64,000 nt of DNA from Caecitellus pseudoparvulus (lineage: Eukaryota; Bigyra: Bicosoecida), in the NCBI GenBank assembly GCA_965644315.1, contig CBFFRQ010000049.1, positions 62,001 to 126,000 on the forward strand, given 5' to 3'. The notes below the pieces were generated by a model. It was not told the DNA's origin and did not search any database. It worked only from the letters and a program-made list of their open reading frames with translations. Shown in pieces: positions 37,808-49,758 of the stretch (position 1 is the stretch's first letter; every line of letters starts with the position of its first letter). The position numbers were made by a program, and so were the translations under genes.

Positions 37808-40800
37808 ATGGCTGCGCAGGGCAGGAGTCAGTGGGCGGGGTCGCTGCTGCAGACTAATAAAGCCCTGCGCGAGACACTGCTGTTCAGAGCCCGCGAGGCG
37901 CTCTTTGGCGTACGTCCCTGCCAGCGGAGGAGTTGCTGATGGGGTGGCTGCTGAGATCGGCACAAGCCACGTACCTACCTCCCCCGCCCCCCCGCAGGTG
38001 CTTTTTCTGGCGGCCAAAGATGTCAAGTCCTCCAAGGCACTGCAGCTGGTCATCGCCGTGGTCAATGCGGTGCAGCTGTGGATCTTTCCCCTGCGGCTGA
38101 TCACCAAGGTGAGTGCTGCCGGCGATATGGTGACATTTGCTGCGTGCTTTTCCTCGGCTTCCACGCCCCTCCACCACCGGAGACCGGCTGAAGTCTACCA
38201 TTGTACTGCTTGACTATTCAATTCCTCCCTCACTTGCGTGTGCAGGCCGCTGAAACTGAACGTGCGTACCCAACGCGGATGCAGCCCCGGCGTCGCAGCG
38301 ACCGCACAGCTCAGCCTGGATCCCCCCCCTGCCCCCTGTACAGAGTCCATGGTGGATTCCCTTGCAGCTGTCGCGGCAGTGGTCAACACAGGCAATGCCG
38401 AGGAGTTTCTCGGCAGCCTGTTCTACTTCGTGGCGTTCGGTGCGGCTCTCTTGTTCGTGGGCTGGTTCGTGGCACTGGTTGGGCGGATCGGCGTGGCGTT
38501 CGTGAACAACAGCACACAGAGCCCGCTGCTGCTGAAGACACTGCGCAGCGTCGCGCAGTTGGCTAGTTCTGTCCTCTTCATCCCCGCCCTGGGCGTGCTC
38601 TTTCGATGGATGAGGTGTGACGGTCTCAGTGAGTTTCTGCCAGACCAGTCTTGCTGGGTGGGGCTGCACGCCTTCCTGTCCGTGGTGGTGCTCATCCTGA
38701 CCCCCCTCTTCATCGCACTCACCGTCTTCACGCAAATGGTGTTCATCGACCGCAACCCGCTGTCAGACATGCTGGGAGCGCGCTCTCACGGCCGCGTGGA
38801 GGCTGTCATGTTGCTCGCCAAGGTGGCCTTGGTGCTGGTCTTCACAGCCTTCCTGGACGTCGTCCCGGTGGCCCTCGTCCTGCTGCTGTGCATGGCAACG
38901 TCAGTGGCGTGGATTTGCCTGCTCACCATCCAGCAGCCCTTCATCGTGGGCAGCATGAATGACCTGCGCACCGGGCTGGGGGCTGTCTTTGCCTGGGTCA
39001 CCCTCATGGCAGCCTACATCCTCCTCTCACCAACTTCTGACATCGGCATGTTGTCCCTCCTGGGGGTGGCCCCCTGCCTTGGCCTGGGCTGGTACGCCAG
39101 CAAGGGCTACCGTGAGATGATCATGACGTACCGCTCAGCTGACCTGCGCACGTGGCACCAGCTAGATTTGTGGTCAAGGGCTCGAGTGCGTCTGCGCAAG
39201 GAACTCATGCAGGGCGTGCAGCGCTCAGGCGCCTTGCGCGGCAGTGCGCTGGGGGCTATTTCTAGCGTAGTGGGCCCAGGGCAAGACGGCACGACCCTCC
39301 TGCAGAGTGGCACGGTCATGGGGCGTGGGGAAGGCGCCACTGCAATTGGCGCAGGGGCGGGCCTGGACTTCTTGGATCTTAAGAGTTCTGGGGCAGGGTC
39401 CAGCCTGGCAGGCGCAGGCGGCACCGTGTTGCGCACGGCACAGGACGGCACATCCCGCCGGCGCACAGGAGCGGGCGGCACGGCCCTCGGCTCGTTCGCC
39501 GGCTGGGGTGGCACAGTCATGTCCACCGCCAACGCCAGGGGATCCGTCGTGCAGGGACGCTCACATGCCAGCGGCAGTGGTGTTGGGTCTGTCGCTGGGC
39601 ATCATGCGGCAGGGGGCACGACTGTGCTGTCCACTGCCACGGGTCCTGGCCGGCGGGGTGCTGGGGTGGCCGGAGTCGCACCAGCGGTGCTGGCAGGGCT
39701 GCTGCGGCAGGCTGAGGGCGCCCAAATGCGCTCTCTGCGTGTGTTTTCAGGGGAAGGCCTGGGCATGCTGTCGGCGGCGGCCTTCTTCCAAGTGCTGCAC
39801 AAGACGCGGTATATGGAGACGGTGGCTCTGCTGTCCGCCAAAGGCGCGTCGCGGTCGCTGGACATTGCATTCTTCGTCTACCAGCGCACACGGCAGATGC
39901 GCGAAGAGTCCACGGGGGTCGCCGATAGTGGCAGCGGGCTGATGGGCGGCCAGGGCAGCGGCAAGCGATCCCTGTCCGCCATCGAGCGGGTGCTGTTCGA
40001 CCAACACTGGCACTCTGCCCGTGAAAGCGAACTTGCATGCTACCGCGCTATGCTGCGTGTGTGGCAGGTGCTGGGGGACCCGGTCCCTGACCTCAACCTC
40101 TTGCAAGGCGTGGGCACGACTCTGAAGAAGTCCATGCACGATGCGCAGCACCACTTCAAGGCCATGCTGCGCATCCACAGCGACAACAGTCGCTTGCAGC
40201 GGTCTTACGGGAGCTTTCTGCTGAACCTCATGCGTAACCCATCCGTCGCGAGCCAGTTCTTGAACAAAGCGGATGCTCTGGAGGCCAACCAGTCCAACGT
40301 GCGCTCCAGCGCGGTGGAGCACTTGACCATGTTCAAGTCCTCTAGCAGCATCTCAGCGACAGACGAGAGTGTGGCGGTGTTCAGCGTAGATGGCAGCATT
40401 CCCCGCATCGGCACCATCCTCAAGGTGAACTCAGCGTGCACCCGGCTGTTCCAGCGGTCCCGTGGGGAGCTGCTGGGGCAGAACATGGACTGCTTGCTCC
40501 CACACCCCATTGCGCCGGTGCATGACACGCTGATGAAGCGCTTCGCCACTTCAGGGCACAGCTGCATCGTCAACACGACTTTCTACGCGGTGTACCGTGA
40601 CCAAGTGGGCTACATCTACCCAGCGCGTGTGTTCATCGGGGAGGCACCCCCTGAGGATGATGACACCGCACCTCGCTTCAATGGCATGATCCAGCGGCTG
40701 GAAGTCCCTGAGGACTACGTTATCTTCTCTGACGAGGAGTCAGGGTACCGCATGCTAGCAGCCAGCCGCCCCTCTCATGAGCTGCTTGGCACCCGCCCTT

Positions 40801-43800
40801 CCCAGCTGCGTGAAAGCCATATCTCCGTGTGCAAGCACTTTGAAGAAGTGGACCCGTCATTCAGCCGCACACTGAACGGCGAAGACCCGTCGAGCGCACC
40901 CTCCTCGGCTGCAAGCAAGTCCAGTGACACACGAGCAGGGCCTGTGAGACCCTCTGCAGCAGCCCCTGCTCCAGCCCCTTCTCCTGCTCCTGTCAGCAAG
41001 CCAGCGGCTGCCACATCCAAACCAGCCACAGGCACGGCAGGGAGTGGCGACGAGACCCCTACACTCAAAGGAGCTGCCCGCCTGCGGCAGTTTATGTCCA
41101 AGAAGGGCCTGGGCGGCCAAGCAGGCGGCCCTGGACTGCTGCGCACCAATTCGGCCATGCTGGGCAAAAGTGCGGCGGCTGAGGCGATAGGAAAGCCATT
41201 CAGCACCCCCACCAGCAAGCGTCTAGGTCTAGGGACCTTGTCCAAGGCCTTGGGCCTGTTCACGTCTCCCAAGGCGCGGCGTGCGGCAGGGGCTGCTGTG
41301 GCTGGTGGGGCAGGCCGTGGCAGGGGCGGCCCCCGGCTTGGCCTGCGCACCATCTCCCAGTCCATTGGGCGGCCGGGGCAGAACGGTATTCCACGGTACA
41401 CGTTCGCCTCTCGAGCGGACCTGGACGCTGCGGCAGCCATGAGCTCCCTTGCGGAGGCCAGTGCTGCGTCGCGGCAAGGGCGCGGGGAGGCGGCAGGGGG
41501 CGAAGATTCCGGGCCAGGGGACACGGCTCCCGGCGGACGCTTTCCAGTGGCTTCCCGGAGGTTCGGAGCCGTGTCCCGGGCAGGCCTTCCGCTGCCATTG
41601 CCAGGGCCCACCCGGAACCCCGCGGGATGGGGAGGCCTTGCTGGGCGCATGCGGCACATCGCCATGCTTTCCCTCTTGCGATCAGGGTCAGAGTTCCGCC
41701 CCACGCCTGTGCGCCTGGTCACGGACTCATCGGTGAAGCAGGTGCAAGCTGTCGTGCAGAAGGTGTCCTTCCCCATCATCGGCACGTTCTACTTGCTTTC
41801 TTGGAAACACCTGCCGGACATGGAGCGGGCACTGGCGCGGGTCGGCCAGCCTGCCAGCACTCACAGCACCTCTCCCGAGCAGGGCAGCAGCTCCTTGAGT
41901 CACGCACCGGCCGGCGTGGGCACTCGCCGCACATCCGGCAAGCACCGTCGTCTGGCCAGTATCGCTGCCCCCTCTGCACTCCACGCTCCAGATGGCACAG
42001 GCTCAGAAGAAGGAGGCTCGCACAGCAGCCCTGACAGCAGAGCTCGGCCTGCCAGCACGCGTTCGAGGCAGCTGCCTCTGTCTCGCTCTCGCAACGGCTG
42101 GAAGAGCACCAGCCGCCGATCTGGGCAGGCCTCTGACCCAGGTTTGGGCGGCAGCAGCACCGCTGCTTCCAGCGACGGCATGGGGTCCCGCAAGCTGGGG
42201 GGCAGCCGTCAGCTGCTGGAGCACGGCTCCTTTTCGCGGCAGCTGAGCACTCGGCGCCGCGACTCGGCAGGTGCCCTGTCAACGTCGTCTTTGCATGACG
42301 TGCCGCCACAGCCGACGCACAACCGTGCAAGGTCCATGCCCTCGGTGGGGCACCTTCACGTGTCCTCTGTTGGCGGCGGCTCTCAGCTGCAGGGGGTGCA
42401 GGGGTCCTCCGGCGCCATCGCAGGGGATGGCGGGGCTGTGGCCTCTGTGCGGCGCACATCTCTTGCGCACCCCATGCCTCTGCAAGTCACGGTGGAGACG
42501 GATGGGCCCCCCAGCTCTGAAGGCGGCACCGGAGTGACGCCTGGTACGGCAGAGATCAAGTCACTGCCCCAAGGGAGCCCCCCCTTGGCGACCCCAGGGA
42601 GCGGGGGCGAGAGCCCGGGGGCTGGGGATGGCATTGTCGGTCCCGGTATCCGTCGACGCAAGAGCTTCAAGGTGGGCCAAGCAAGCCTAGGGGTCATCCA
42701 AGAGGGTGCACTGTCTCAACCTCAGCAGGGTGCAGAAAAGGGCGGGGCTCAGCCAGCTGCGCTGGTGCCGCTGGTGGCACCATCGGCCAGTGGGGCAGCT
42801 GATGCCAGCGGTGGTACTGGGATCGACGACTCGATTTTTGAGCTGAGCTTGCCGGCACAGCACAGCTCGGGAACGCCAACAGCGGCGGCAGGGGTGTCAG
42901 CGCCCTTGGCGAAGGCCACCTCATCCACGAGCCAGGCGTCCGATGCCCAGCTGGCAGGGCTGCAAGTAAGGCAGGAGACAGCCGGCCCCGACACTCCTGC
43001 GGCGACACCCGCAGCAAGCTCAGCTGTGCTGCCTTCGCAGCCGCCCGGGGGAGTGGCCATGGCGGATTTGGCTGCTTCTCCTGCCACTGAAACGGGCTCT
43101 CCATCGCACCGGAAGTCAGTCTCGTTTAACGCTGGCCGCTTGCCTTCCTCTGCGTTTCTGGCAGATGATGAAGCCCCGCCTGACAGCAAGGCAGCCCCTG
43201 GCAGTGGGGCAGGGAAGGCGCACGGCTCGCCAGTGTCCCGCGGCAGTAGGGGGCGTATTCGAGCCTCATCCAGCGCCGGGTCGTTGATGGACTCCCACGC
43301 TGCGGGCGCAGTGCTGGCCGACAAGGACCGGCGGTTAAGCGGCAGCAGGCGCAAGGCGGATGGCATCGGGCGCTATAAGGCTCCCAGCGGAACGAGTCTG
43401 GCCAGTGTTGGCAGCACTGGCAGCGGCAAGACGGGCAGGACACCTCTTGCGCAGGCCAGCAGTGGGTCGCGGGCAGACTCCCCTGCCCCACCTGCTCACT
43501 CGGGGTTGGTGTTCTCTGGTCGCCTGCACGCAGGCGGGGCAGATGCTGCTGCCATAAAGGACGCTTCGGAGGCGCAGGGTGGCGCAGTGCGCGTCATTCG
43601 CCGCATCGTGGAAGGCGGCCTGGAGTTCGAGGGCAGCATGGTCAACACGGTCTCGCGTTCAGTGTGTGTGGGCATCCTGCTCTTGCTGTGTGTTTCACTG
43701 GTCGTGCCCGCCCTTGACGAGGAAAGCATCCAAGAGTACAAGGCACTGGTGTCAGACATGGTGCATGTTGCCGACCTTGCGGCGCTGTCGGTGTCTGCAG

Positions 43801-46202
43801 CAGTGCAGCCCCTCGCACTGAACCCGCAACACACGAGCTTCCGCTGGGCGGCTGATGACGATGGGCCTGTGAACGCAGCAATCGCTGCCAACGCAACTCC
43901 AAGCGAGCTTGTGCGAGTGGACGGTGCCCTCACCTATGCTGCAGCTATGTTCAGCACCGTCACCATGCTTCTGCACGCCAGCATTGGGCAGCTGGCGGTT
44001 GCGCCGACTTTCATGGACTCCGATGCAGGCGAGGTGGTGGCTGGGACAATGCCACTGCGCACGGCATCGGGAGCAGAGGTGAACATGACTACCCTGCAGG
44101 CGTCAGCTTTCTTGTTCTCGTCCATGAAAGATGTTGCCCGCGTGGACGCCTCCCAGCTTGAAGAGAGCCACGCCGCCTTGCGTTTGCTGCAACACAATGG
44201 GCAGCATGTGCTCTCGGACCGCATGCAGGACCTGCAGCAGCGCCTGACCACCGAGGTTTCGCAGCAGTCCCGAACATACATCGCTTTGCTAGCGATCGTG
44301 TGGTCTATTCTGGCAATCTTCGCAGCTGGGGGTGCGATTTATGTCTCCACGGCGGTGCACGGTACCCTTGCGGCCAGGCGACGGGCCATCCTCACTCTGT
44401 TCCCAGCCATCTCCCAAGACCAAGTGAAGGCACTGCGGGAGGATGCTGAGTTGAAACTGGGGTGGTGTGTGCGTCAGCAACAACGCGCCGCTGGCATGGA
44501 TGCGGGGGAGGGAGAGGCGGGCCCCCATATCCTGGATCTTCTGGCAGACGCCGCAGCTGCCTCTTCTGCTCACGCACACGCCGGCCTGCAAGCGGCTAAG
44601 GCCCCACACGTGGCTTCGAGCTTGTCGCAGCGCAGCGCCAGCCGAGGAGGCAGCTCACCAGCGTCCCGTGACGAGTCACTGGAGGGCAAGGTGGGCGGCA
44701 GGCGGGCCTCCACTGGGGCCGGCTCTGAACCACGGAAATTTGGGCGCGGCCCTGCCCGCCTGGCCTCCACGCTGTCAGTTGCTGCCCGCTACGCTGCACC
44801 TGGTGCCGGGAGGCGGGCTGGCAACCCTCTAGCAGGCGGCGACTCCCCGGAGCGGTCGTCCCCCCTTCGTTCAGCAGCAGTTGTCGGCAGTCCTGTCCGC
44901 ATGCTGGAGGATGTGGTGGACCCCCGCAGCCCCGGCACGCCCATCAAGTTGCATGCTGACAGTGGCAGGCTGTCTGATCGACGTGGCGCTGTGGGCAAGG
45001 TGCGCAGCATCAGCGGCGCGCCTTCTGGGCGCAGTCGCGTCATGAGCGAAGGGGGTGCAAGTATGCTAGACGATGGTGAGGATGCGTTCGCGGCAACCTC
45101 CGGCCGCACGACAGTGCGCCAGTTCGCCTTTGACAACCAAGTGCGCAAGCGCATCATTCAGTCGTCAGTGATTGCCATTGTCGCACTCGTGTGTGGCATC
45201 ATCGGCACCGTCGTGCCAGTCGTGCTGCGGGTAGAAGCGCTGCAAGCCACTGATCGCCTATTCCTGGCCGCCCGCATGCAGGTGACATCCGCACGCCTCT
45301 CCGCCCTGCTCATCTCTGCCGTGCCAGGGGAGGGAGGGGTGCCACTCTCCTCCTACAACAGGATTACCCAGCAGGTGCCTGCCTTGTACACGAGCCTCTC
45401 TACTGATACGGCCACGCTGCTGCACGGCTCTGGGCAAGGGGATGGGCCCACCGCCGGGCGCAGCCTCCCAGAGCTCCCCGTGGGAAGCGTGACATACCAC
45501 ATTTTGCTTGACGATGCTTGTGTCCCGGAAGCCCAAGACCCTGTCTTTGCACCCCGCTCGTGCGCCAGTGTGGCAGAGGGAGCGCTGGGAGAGGGCCTTG
45601 TGGCTGGGACAACCTTCTACACATCTTTGGCCGCAGACATCGCTGCTACACTCAGCAGAAGTCGAGCCGCTGACCCAGAAGCGGATCCAGTGCCGTTCAA
45701 TGCGTCTGTGTACATTGCATCAGGGCCACAGCCAGCTCAGGGGGAGCCCACCAATAGGGGGCGCCTGCGATCCCTCTTGTCTCTGGACCTACCCCACTTC
45801 CGTGGCGTCTTGCGCTCCGTCACACGCATCCAAGCCGCGGAGTTCCACACCAAGTTGGATTCTCTCACACGGGCCGAGTCAGTGGCATTGTGGAGCAACA
45901 TCGCCTGCAGCCTGCTAGCAGCCCTGCTGACGTTGGTGCCCATTGCACGCCTCGCCTCGGCAGAGGTCAATGATGCACGTGTGCTCCTGATGACGTTCCC
46001 CGACGGAGTGGTGGCGGGTATACCTGCTGCCTTGGAAGCCATGCGGGCAGTGAATGCGCTGTACGCAGCGCACATCTCCGGCGGCTTTGCCGGCACCAGC
46101 AAGCGAGCTCGCCAGGCAGCCAGTTCCAGCATTGGCCAGGCTCAAGACCACACTGGCGGCCCTGCCTCACCCCTCACTGCAGAGGAGTCAAACTTGGGAT
46201 AG
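37808..46202 (+). CDS. Giant TmcB-like multi-pass protein with PAS region, 2695 aa
   Basis: Exons 37808-37909, 37998-38108, 38246-38261 (16 nt) and 38344-46202; phases agree and the introns are 88, 137 and 82 nt. The N-terminal 330 residues contain about six to seven hydrophobic helices. Residues 560-700 are helical, with short tetratricopeptide-like pairs. Residues 760-860 form a PAS-like domain (GTILKVNSACTRLFQRSR, GQNMDCLLPHPIAPVHDTLM), the hallmark of TmcB/TmcC-like proteins known from ciliates and other protists. The middle 900 residues are Ser/Gly/Pro-rich and disordered. Four more hydrophobic helices are spread over the C-terminal 850 residues (near 1845, 2055, 2350, 2590), with long loops between. 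The likely role is a plasma-membrane or flagellar sensor with cytosolic PAS, but no ligand is known. Family naming rests on the overall layout and the PAS segment. Confidence 0.8.
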
Positions 46203-46242
46203 TGCTTTCCATCTTGCAGCGCAAATTCACACCTTTCTCGTA

Positions 46243-47430
46243 TCATCCCGCACTCACTACCTGCGCAGGGGAGGTGGGGCTTTCCCCGCTCCACACGCTG
46301 AAGCCGACCAGCACCATAGCTGCAGCAAGCACCAAGCCGACAGCCTGAGCAACTGAAACACGCCAAGCTGCTGCCACACATGCAGCATGGCAGGCAGCCA
46401 TGCGGCTTTTGAGTGACTCCGGGCAGCAACAGCCCCACATGCACTGGGCAAGCGATGCTGCTGCGCTGCACAGCCAGCCAGCTGCAACACACGCTGAACG
46501 AACGAGGCATGAGCAGTACTGCATGGCCGGGCAATCACAGGGGCCACCTTGTGAGGTGCAGGTCCTCCAGGCGGCAGTGAGTCGCTGCTTCAACAGAGCC
46601 AAGCAAGGGGCCAGCAGCCACACGAGAGTAAGCAGCGCCGAGTGCGACGGCATGCCTCCAGGTGCCGGTGCATCGCCAGTGAGACTGGAACCACTAAAGA
46701 GCTGCTCAGAGGGCTGTGAAGGAGGCGCCACCCCTCCCCACTGCCCGGCTAGCCAGCCACTCCAGGAAGCACTGGGCTGAGATTCTGGGGCTGGCGGGAC
46801 TGCTTGTAGGAGTAGGTCTGGGTTGGTACCCCCTGCAGGAGAGGGTGGCACTGGCACAGCCGATTGCTGCAAGCTGGCACCCAAAGCCGAAGCCCTACCC
46901 ACTCCAACGCTCGCAGCCCACTGCGCATCGGCAGCGCCAAGCGCAGAGGGCCGGGACAAAGCAGCCTTGATTGGGGTGGCTACCCGCGAGGCAGCTGTGG
47001 CTAGGGCGGAGCCACTGCGGTCGAGAAAAGCGCCCCCCACTGCCAGAGCATCGAAAACTGAATGTGCTGGTCGTGGTGGGCTTGCGGCCCGGTCATCCCC
47101 GGGGCGGGCACTCTCGTCCGACAGCTGAGCTGGCGCAGTGCTGTGGCTCGCCGATTCCTGCGCTTCCCCGCCCGCAAAGTCCTGCAATTCCTTCATGTAC
47201 TGAGCATGAAGAGAAGGCCTACTTGGCGTGCCACTCGGTGCTGCAGCAGGGGGCTCACTTTTTCCACCAGGTTCAGCGGCAGTGGGTCTTGCTGGTGCAG
47301 CCGGGGGCTGTGCGGAAATTGCTTCCCCTTCCTGCTCAATGCGCAGCCTGTCCATGTTCAACGCTGCCACGCCTTGGGTGAGAGAGGAAAGCACCCCTCC
47401 TGCCAGACCTGATGACCAAAAATCGGTCAT
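46243..47430 (-). CDS. Hypothetical tail-anchored protein, 395 aa
   Basis: An unbroken frame from an ATG at 47430. The protein begins MTDFWSSGLAGGVLSSLTQG with an amphipathic helix, continues as a low-complexity Ala/Pro/Ser-rich region, and ends with hydrophobic segments: one near residue 275 (SALLTLVWLLAPCLALL), a Cys-rich stretch (GPCDCPAMQYCSCL, CMWGCCCPE), and a last helix near 365-385 (AQAVGLVLAAAMVLVGFSVW) close to the C-terminus. This suggests a membrane protein, perhaps tail-anchored in the secretory system and palmitoylated on the Cys clusters. I recognise no family. Convergent with the TmcB-like gene, 40 bp apart. Small introns inside the low-complexity part cannot be excluded. Confidence 0.5.
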   Translation of the reverse strand: MTDFWSSGLAGGVLSSLTQGVAALNMDRLRIEQEGEAISAQPPAAPARPTAAEPGGKSEPPAAAPSGTPSRPSLHAQYMKELQDFAGGEAQESASHSTAPAQLSDESARPGDDRAASPPRPAHSVFDALAVGGAFLDRSGSALATAASRVATPIKAALSRPSALGAADAQWAASVGVGRASALGASLQQSAVPVPPSPAGGTNPDLLLQAVPPAPESQPSASWSGWLAGQWGGVAPPSQPSEQLFSGSSLTGDAPAPGGMPSHSALLTLVWLLAPCLALLKQRLTAAWRTCTSQGGPCDCPAMQYCSCLVRSACVAAGWLCSAAASLAQCMWGCCCPESLKSRMAACHAACVAAAWRVSVAQAVGLVLAAAMVLVGFSVWSGESPTSPAQVVSAG

Positions 47431-47889
47431 GACTCCTCAGGGCCTCCAGGGGGCGTGCTGGCCAGACATGCAGGGCTTGGCGCCCTGCTCTGCTGGTTGG
47501 CCGCCAAGCCCTGGTCTGCTGCCCCACGTACCGGCTCCGGCGCTGTGTCTGCAGCGCAGACCTGGCGTGCAAGGTGCCAACCAAACAAGACGCCACACCA
47601 CACAGTGGAAGAATATGTGGTGGTGTTGCGTTGGTCACTCGAAGTGTTTGCCTGGTGCGCAGGTTGCCACTGGATGACAGCTGCGCCACTTGGCGCATTC
47701 GAGAGCAGTATTCCCCCCTCAAGGGTGCTACTCGGCAGAGGTGGGCCATTGGGGGGCACGTGAACCACCCTGCTCTAAGATAAACCCACGGCTCACTTTC
47801 TAATCCTCACCCACACGTTGTGTTGCTGCTGTCACGTAGCTGCGTATTTCCTGAGTCCAGCTCACCACGCCTGCACTCAACCCAGAATC
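47431..47889. promoter_or_regulatory. Divergent intergenic region, 459 bp
   Basis: Separates the tail-anchored gene (-) from the succinyl-CoA ligase gene (+). Nothing coding is convincing in it. A GATAAAC element lies near 47779, about 110 bp before the ligase start. Confidence 0.5.
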
Positions 47890-49424
47890 ATGGCTGCTGT
47901 CGCCCGTGCCGCCCGCGGCGCTGTGCGCGCTGTTTCCGCCGCTGCTGGCATGCACCCTGTACGTTTTCCTCGCACACCACAGGGGGTGTCCCCCATGCGG
48001 GCGTGATGCGTGTGGCGTCCATCACACGCGCTGTGCGCTGCCTCGTTCCACAGGCCACCAGCTGCATCGGTGCCGTGCGCCACCTGAACCTGCACGAGTA
48101 CCAGAGCAAGGACCTCATGGAGAAGTTTGGTGTGAAGGTGCAGAAGGGCAAGATGGCGGAGTCTTCCCAGGGCGCCTTTGAAGTCGCCAAGTGGGTGAAG
48201 GATGCCAGTACGTGTCGGCAGCGAGGGTGCGGGGTTTGGCGCGCACCACCTCGACGTGCCTTGCACTGCGCGCAGACCCCTCCGCTGAATTGATCCTCAA
48301 GGCCCAGATTCACGCCGGTGGGCGTGGAAAGGGCCACTTTGACAATGGCTTCAAGGGCGGCGTGCAGATTTGCGACACGTGCGTCCACCTGTGCTGCCGC
48401 TTCGGTTGGCCCCGCCAGCACCCACCTAGCCTTCCACCCCCACAGCCCCGAGGAGGTGCAGGAGAAGTCTGGCCAGATGCTTGGCGCAAAGCTCGTGACC
48501 AAGCAAACTGGACCCGAGGGTCAGCTGTGCGCCAAGGTGCTTGTGAACGAGGGCATTGACATCAAGCGCGAGACGTACTTCGCCATCCTGCTGGACCGCG
48601 CCCACGGCGGGCCTGTCGTCGTGGCATCCACACAAGGTGGCATGGACATCGAGGAGGTGGCAGAGAAGACCCCTGAAGCCATCATCACCATGCCCGTGGA
48701 CATCGGCATCGGCATGACTGACGAGCAGGCCGCCTCCCTCGCTGAGCAGCTGGAGTTCACCGGAGACCTGGCCGCTCCTGCCGCGGCGCAGTTCAAGGCC
48801 CTGTATGCTCTCTTTGCCGGCACCGACGCGACGCAGGTCGAGATTAACCCCCTCGCACACGGCTCTGTGCCTGGTGGGGAGCAGGATGTCGTCTTTGCCG
48901 TGGACGCCAAGCTGAACTTCGACGACAGCGCCGCCTTCCGCCAGGCCGACATCTTCAGCCTGCGAGACAAGAGCATGGAGGATCCCCGGGATGTGCGCGC
49001 CGAGGCGGCAGACCTGAACTACATCGGGCTGGACGGCAACATTGGCTGCATGGTGAACGGCGCAGGGCTGGCCATGTCCACCATGGACATCATCAAGCTG
49101 CACGGCGGCGAACCCGCCAACTTCCTCGACGTCGGCGGCGGCGCCACCGCGGACCAGGTCACTGAGGCCTTCAAGATCCTCACTTCCGACTCCAATGTCA
49201 AGGCGCTGCTGGTGAACATTTTCGGCGGCATCATGCGCTGCGACACCATCGCAGAGGGCATTGTGCAGGCAGCCAAGGAGGTGGGCCTCACCATCCCCCT
49301 CATTGTGCGCCTGGAGGGCACCAACGTCGAGCAGGGCAAGCAAATCCTGGCAGACTCGGGGCTGGACATCACCGCAGCAGGCGACTTGGATGATGCAGCA
49401 AAGAAGGCTGTCGCTGCTGTGTAG
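47890..49424 (+). CDS. Succinyl-CoA ligase beta subunit, mitochondrial
   Basis: Exons 47890-47958, 48054-48207, 48276-48378 and 48446-49424 give 434 aa, the usual family length. The first 25 residues ([20 protein letters not shown]) are Ala/Arg-rich with no acid, a mitochondrial presequence. The mature protein starts at [20 protein letters not shown]-grasp motifs: [23 protein letters not shown] and QVEINPLA. The CoA-ligase domain carries [35 protein letters not shown] and [15 protein letters not shown]. With the alpha subunit it converts succinyl-CoA, ADP or GDP and phosphate to succinate, CoA and ATP or GTP in the TCA cycle. Nucleotide preference cannot be told with certainty. Donors are GTACGT twice and GTGCGT once; the 117-nt-or-shorter introns carry no other feature. 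Confidence 0.95.
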
Positions 49425-49758
49425 GCGCTCGGTTGCCCGGGCCACCCCCCCCTCACACCCCAGCGAAATGCACCAGACTCCGTGCCTTGCATTCTCCATG
49501 CCCCTGCAAACCCTCACACCACCAGAGACAGCACGCCACACCCACTCTCACCCACACAACGTGCTGTTGTGCCCTCAAGTCTCTTCCTGTGCAGCAACGT
49601 GTGAGTGCCCTTGCCGCGGTGTGGCTCGGCGTGAAGCATTTGGCCCAACGCCACTGCATTCAAATGCCGTCCCTCACTCCAACGCCGCCTGCCGCCACCC
49701 CTCCGCAGCTTGCACGCTGACAGATTGGAGCAACACAACATCACCACTCTGGAGAAAC
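49425..49758. other. Intergenic, 334 bp
   Basis: Lies between the succinyl-CoA ligase stop and the RNR start, both on the plus strand. It is C-rich and pyrimidine-rich with no clear exon; it probably holds the ligase 3' UTR and the RNR promoter. Confidence 0.5.
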
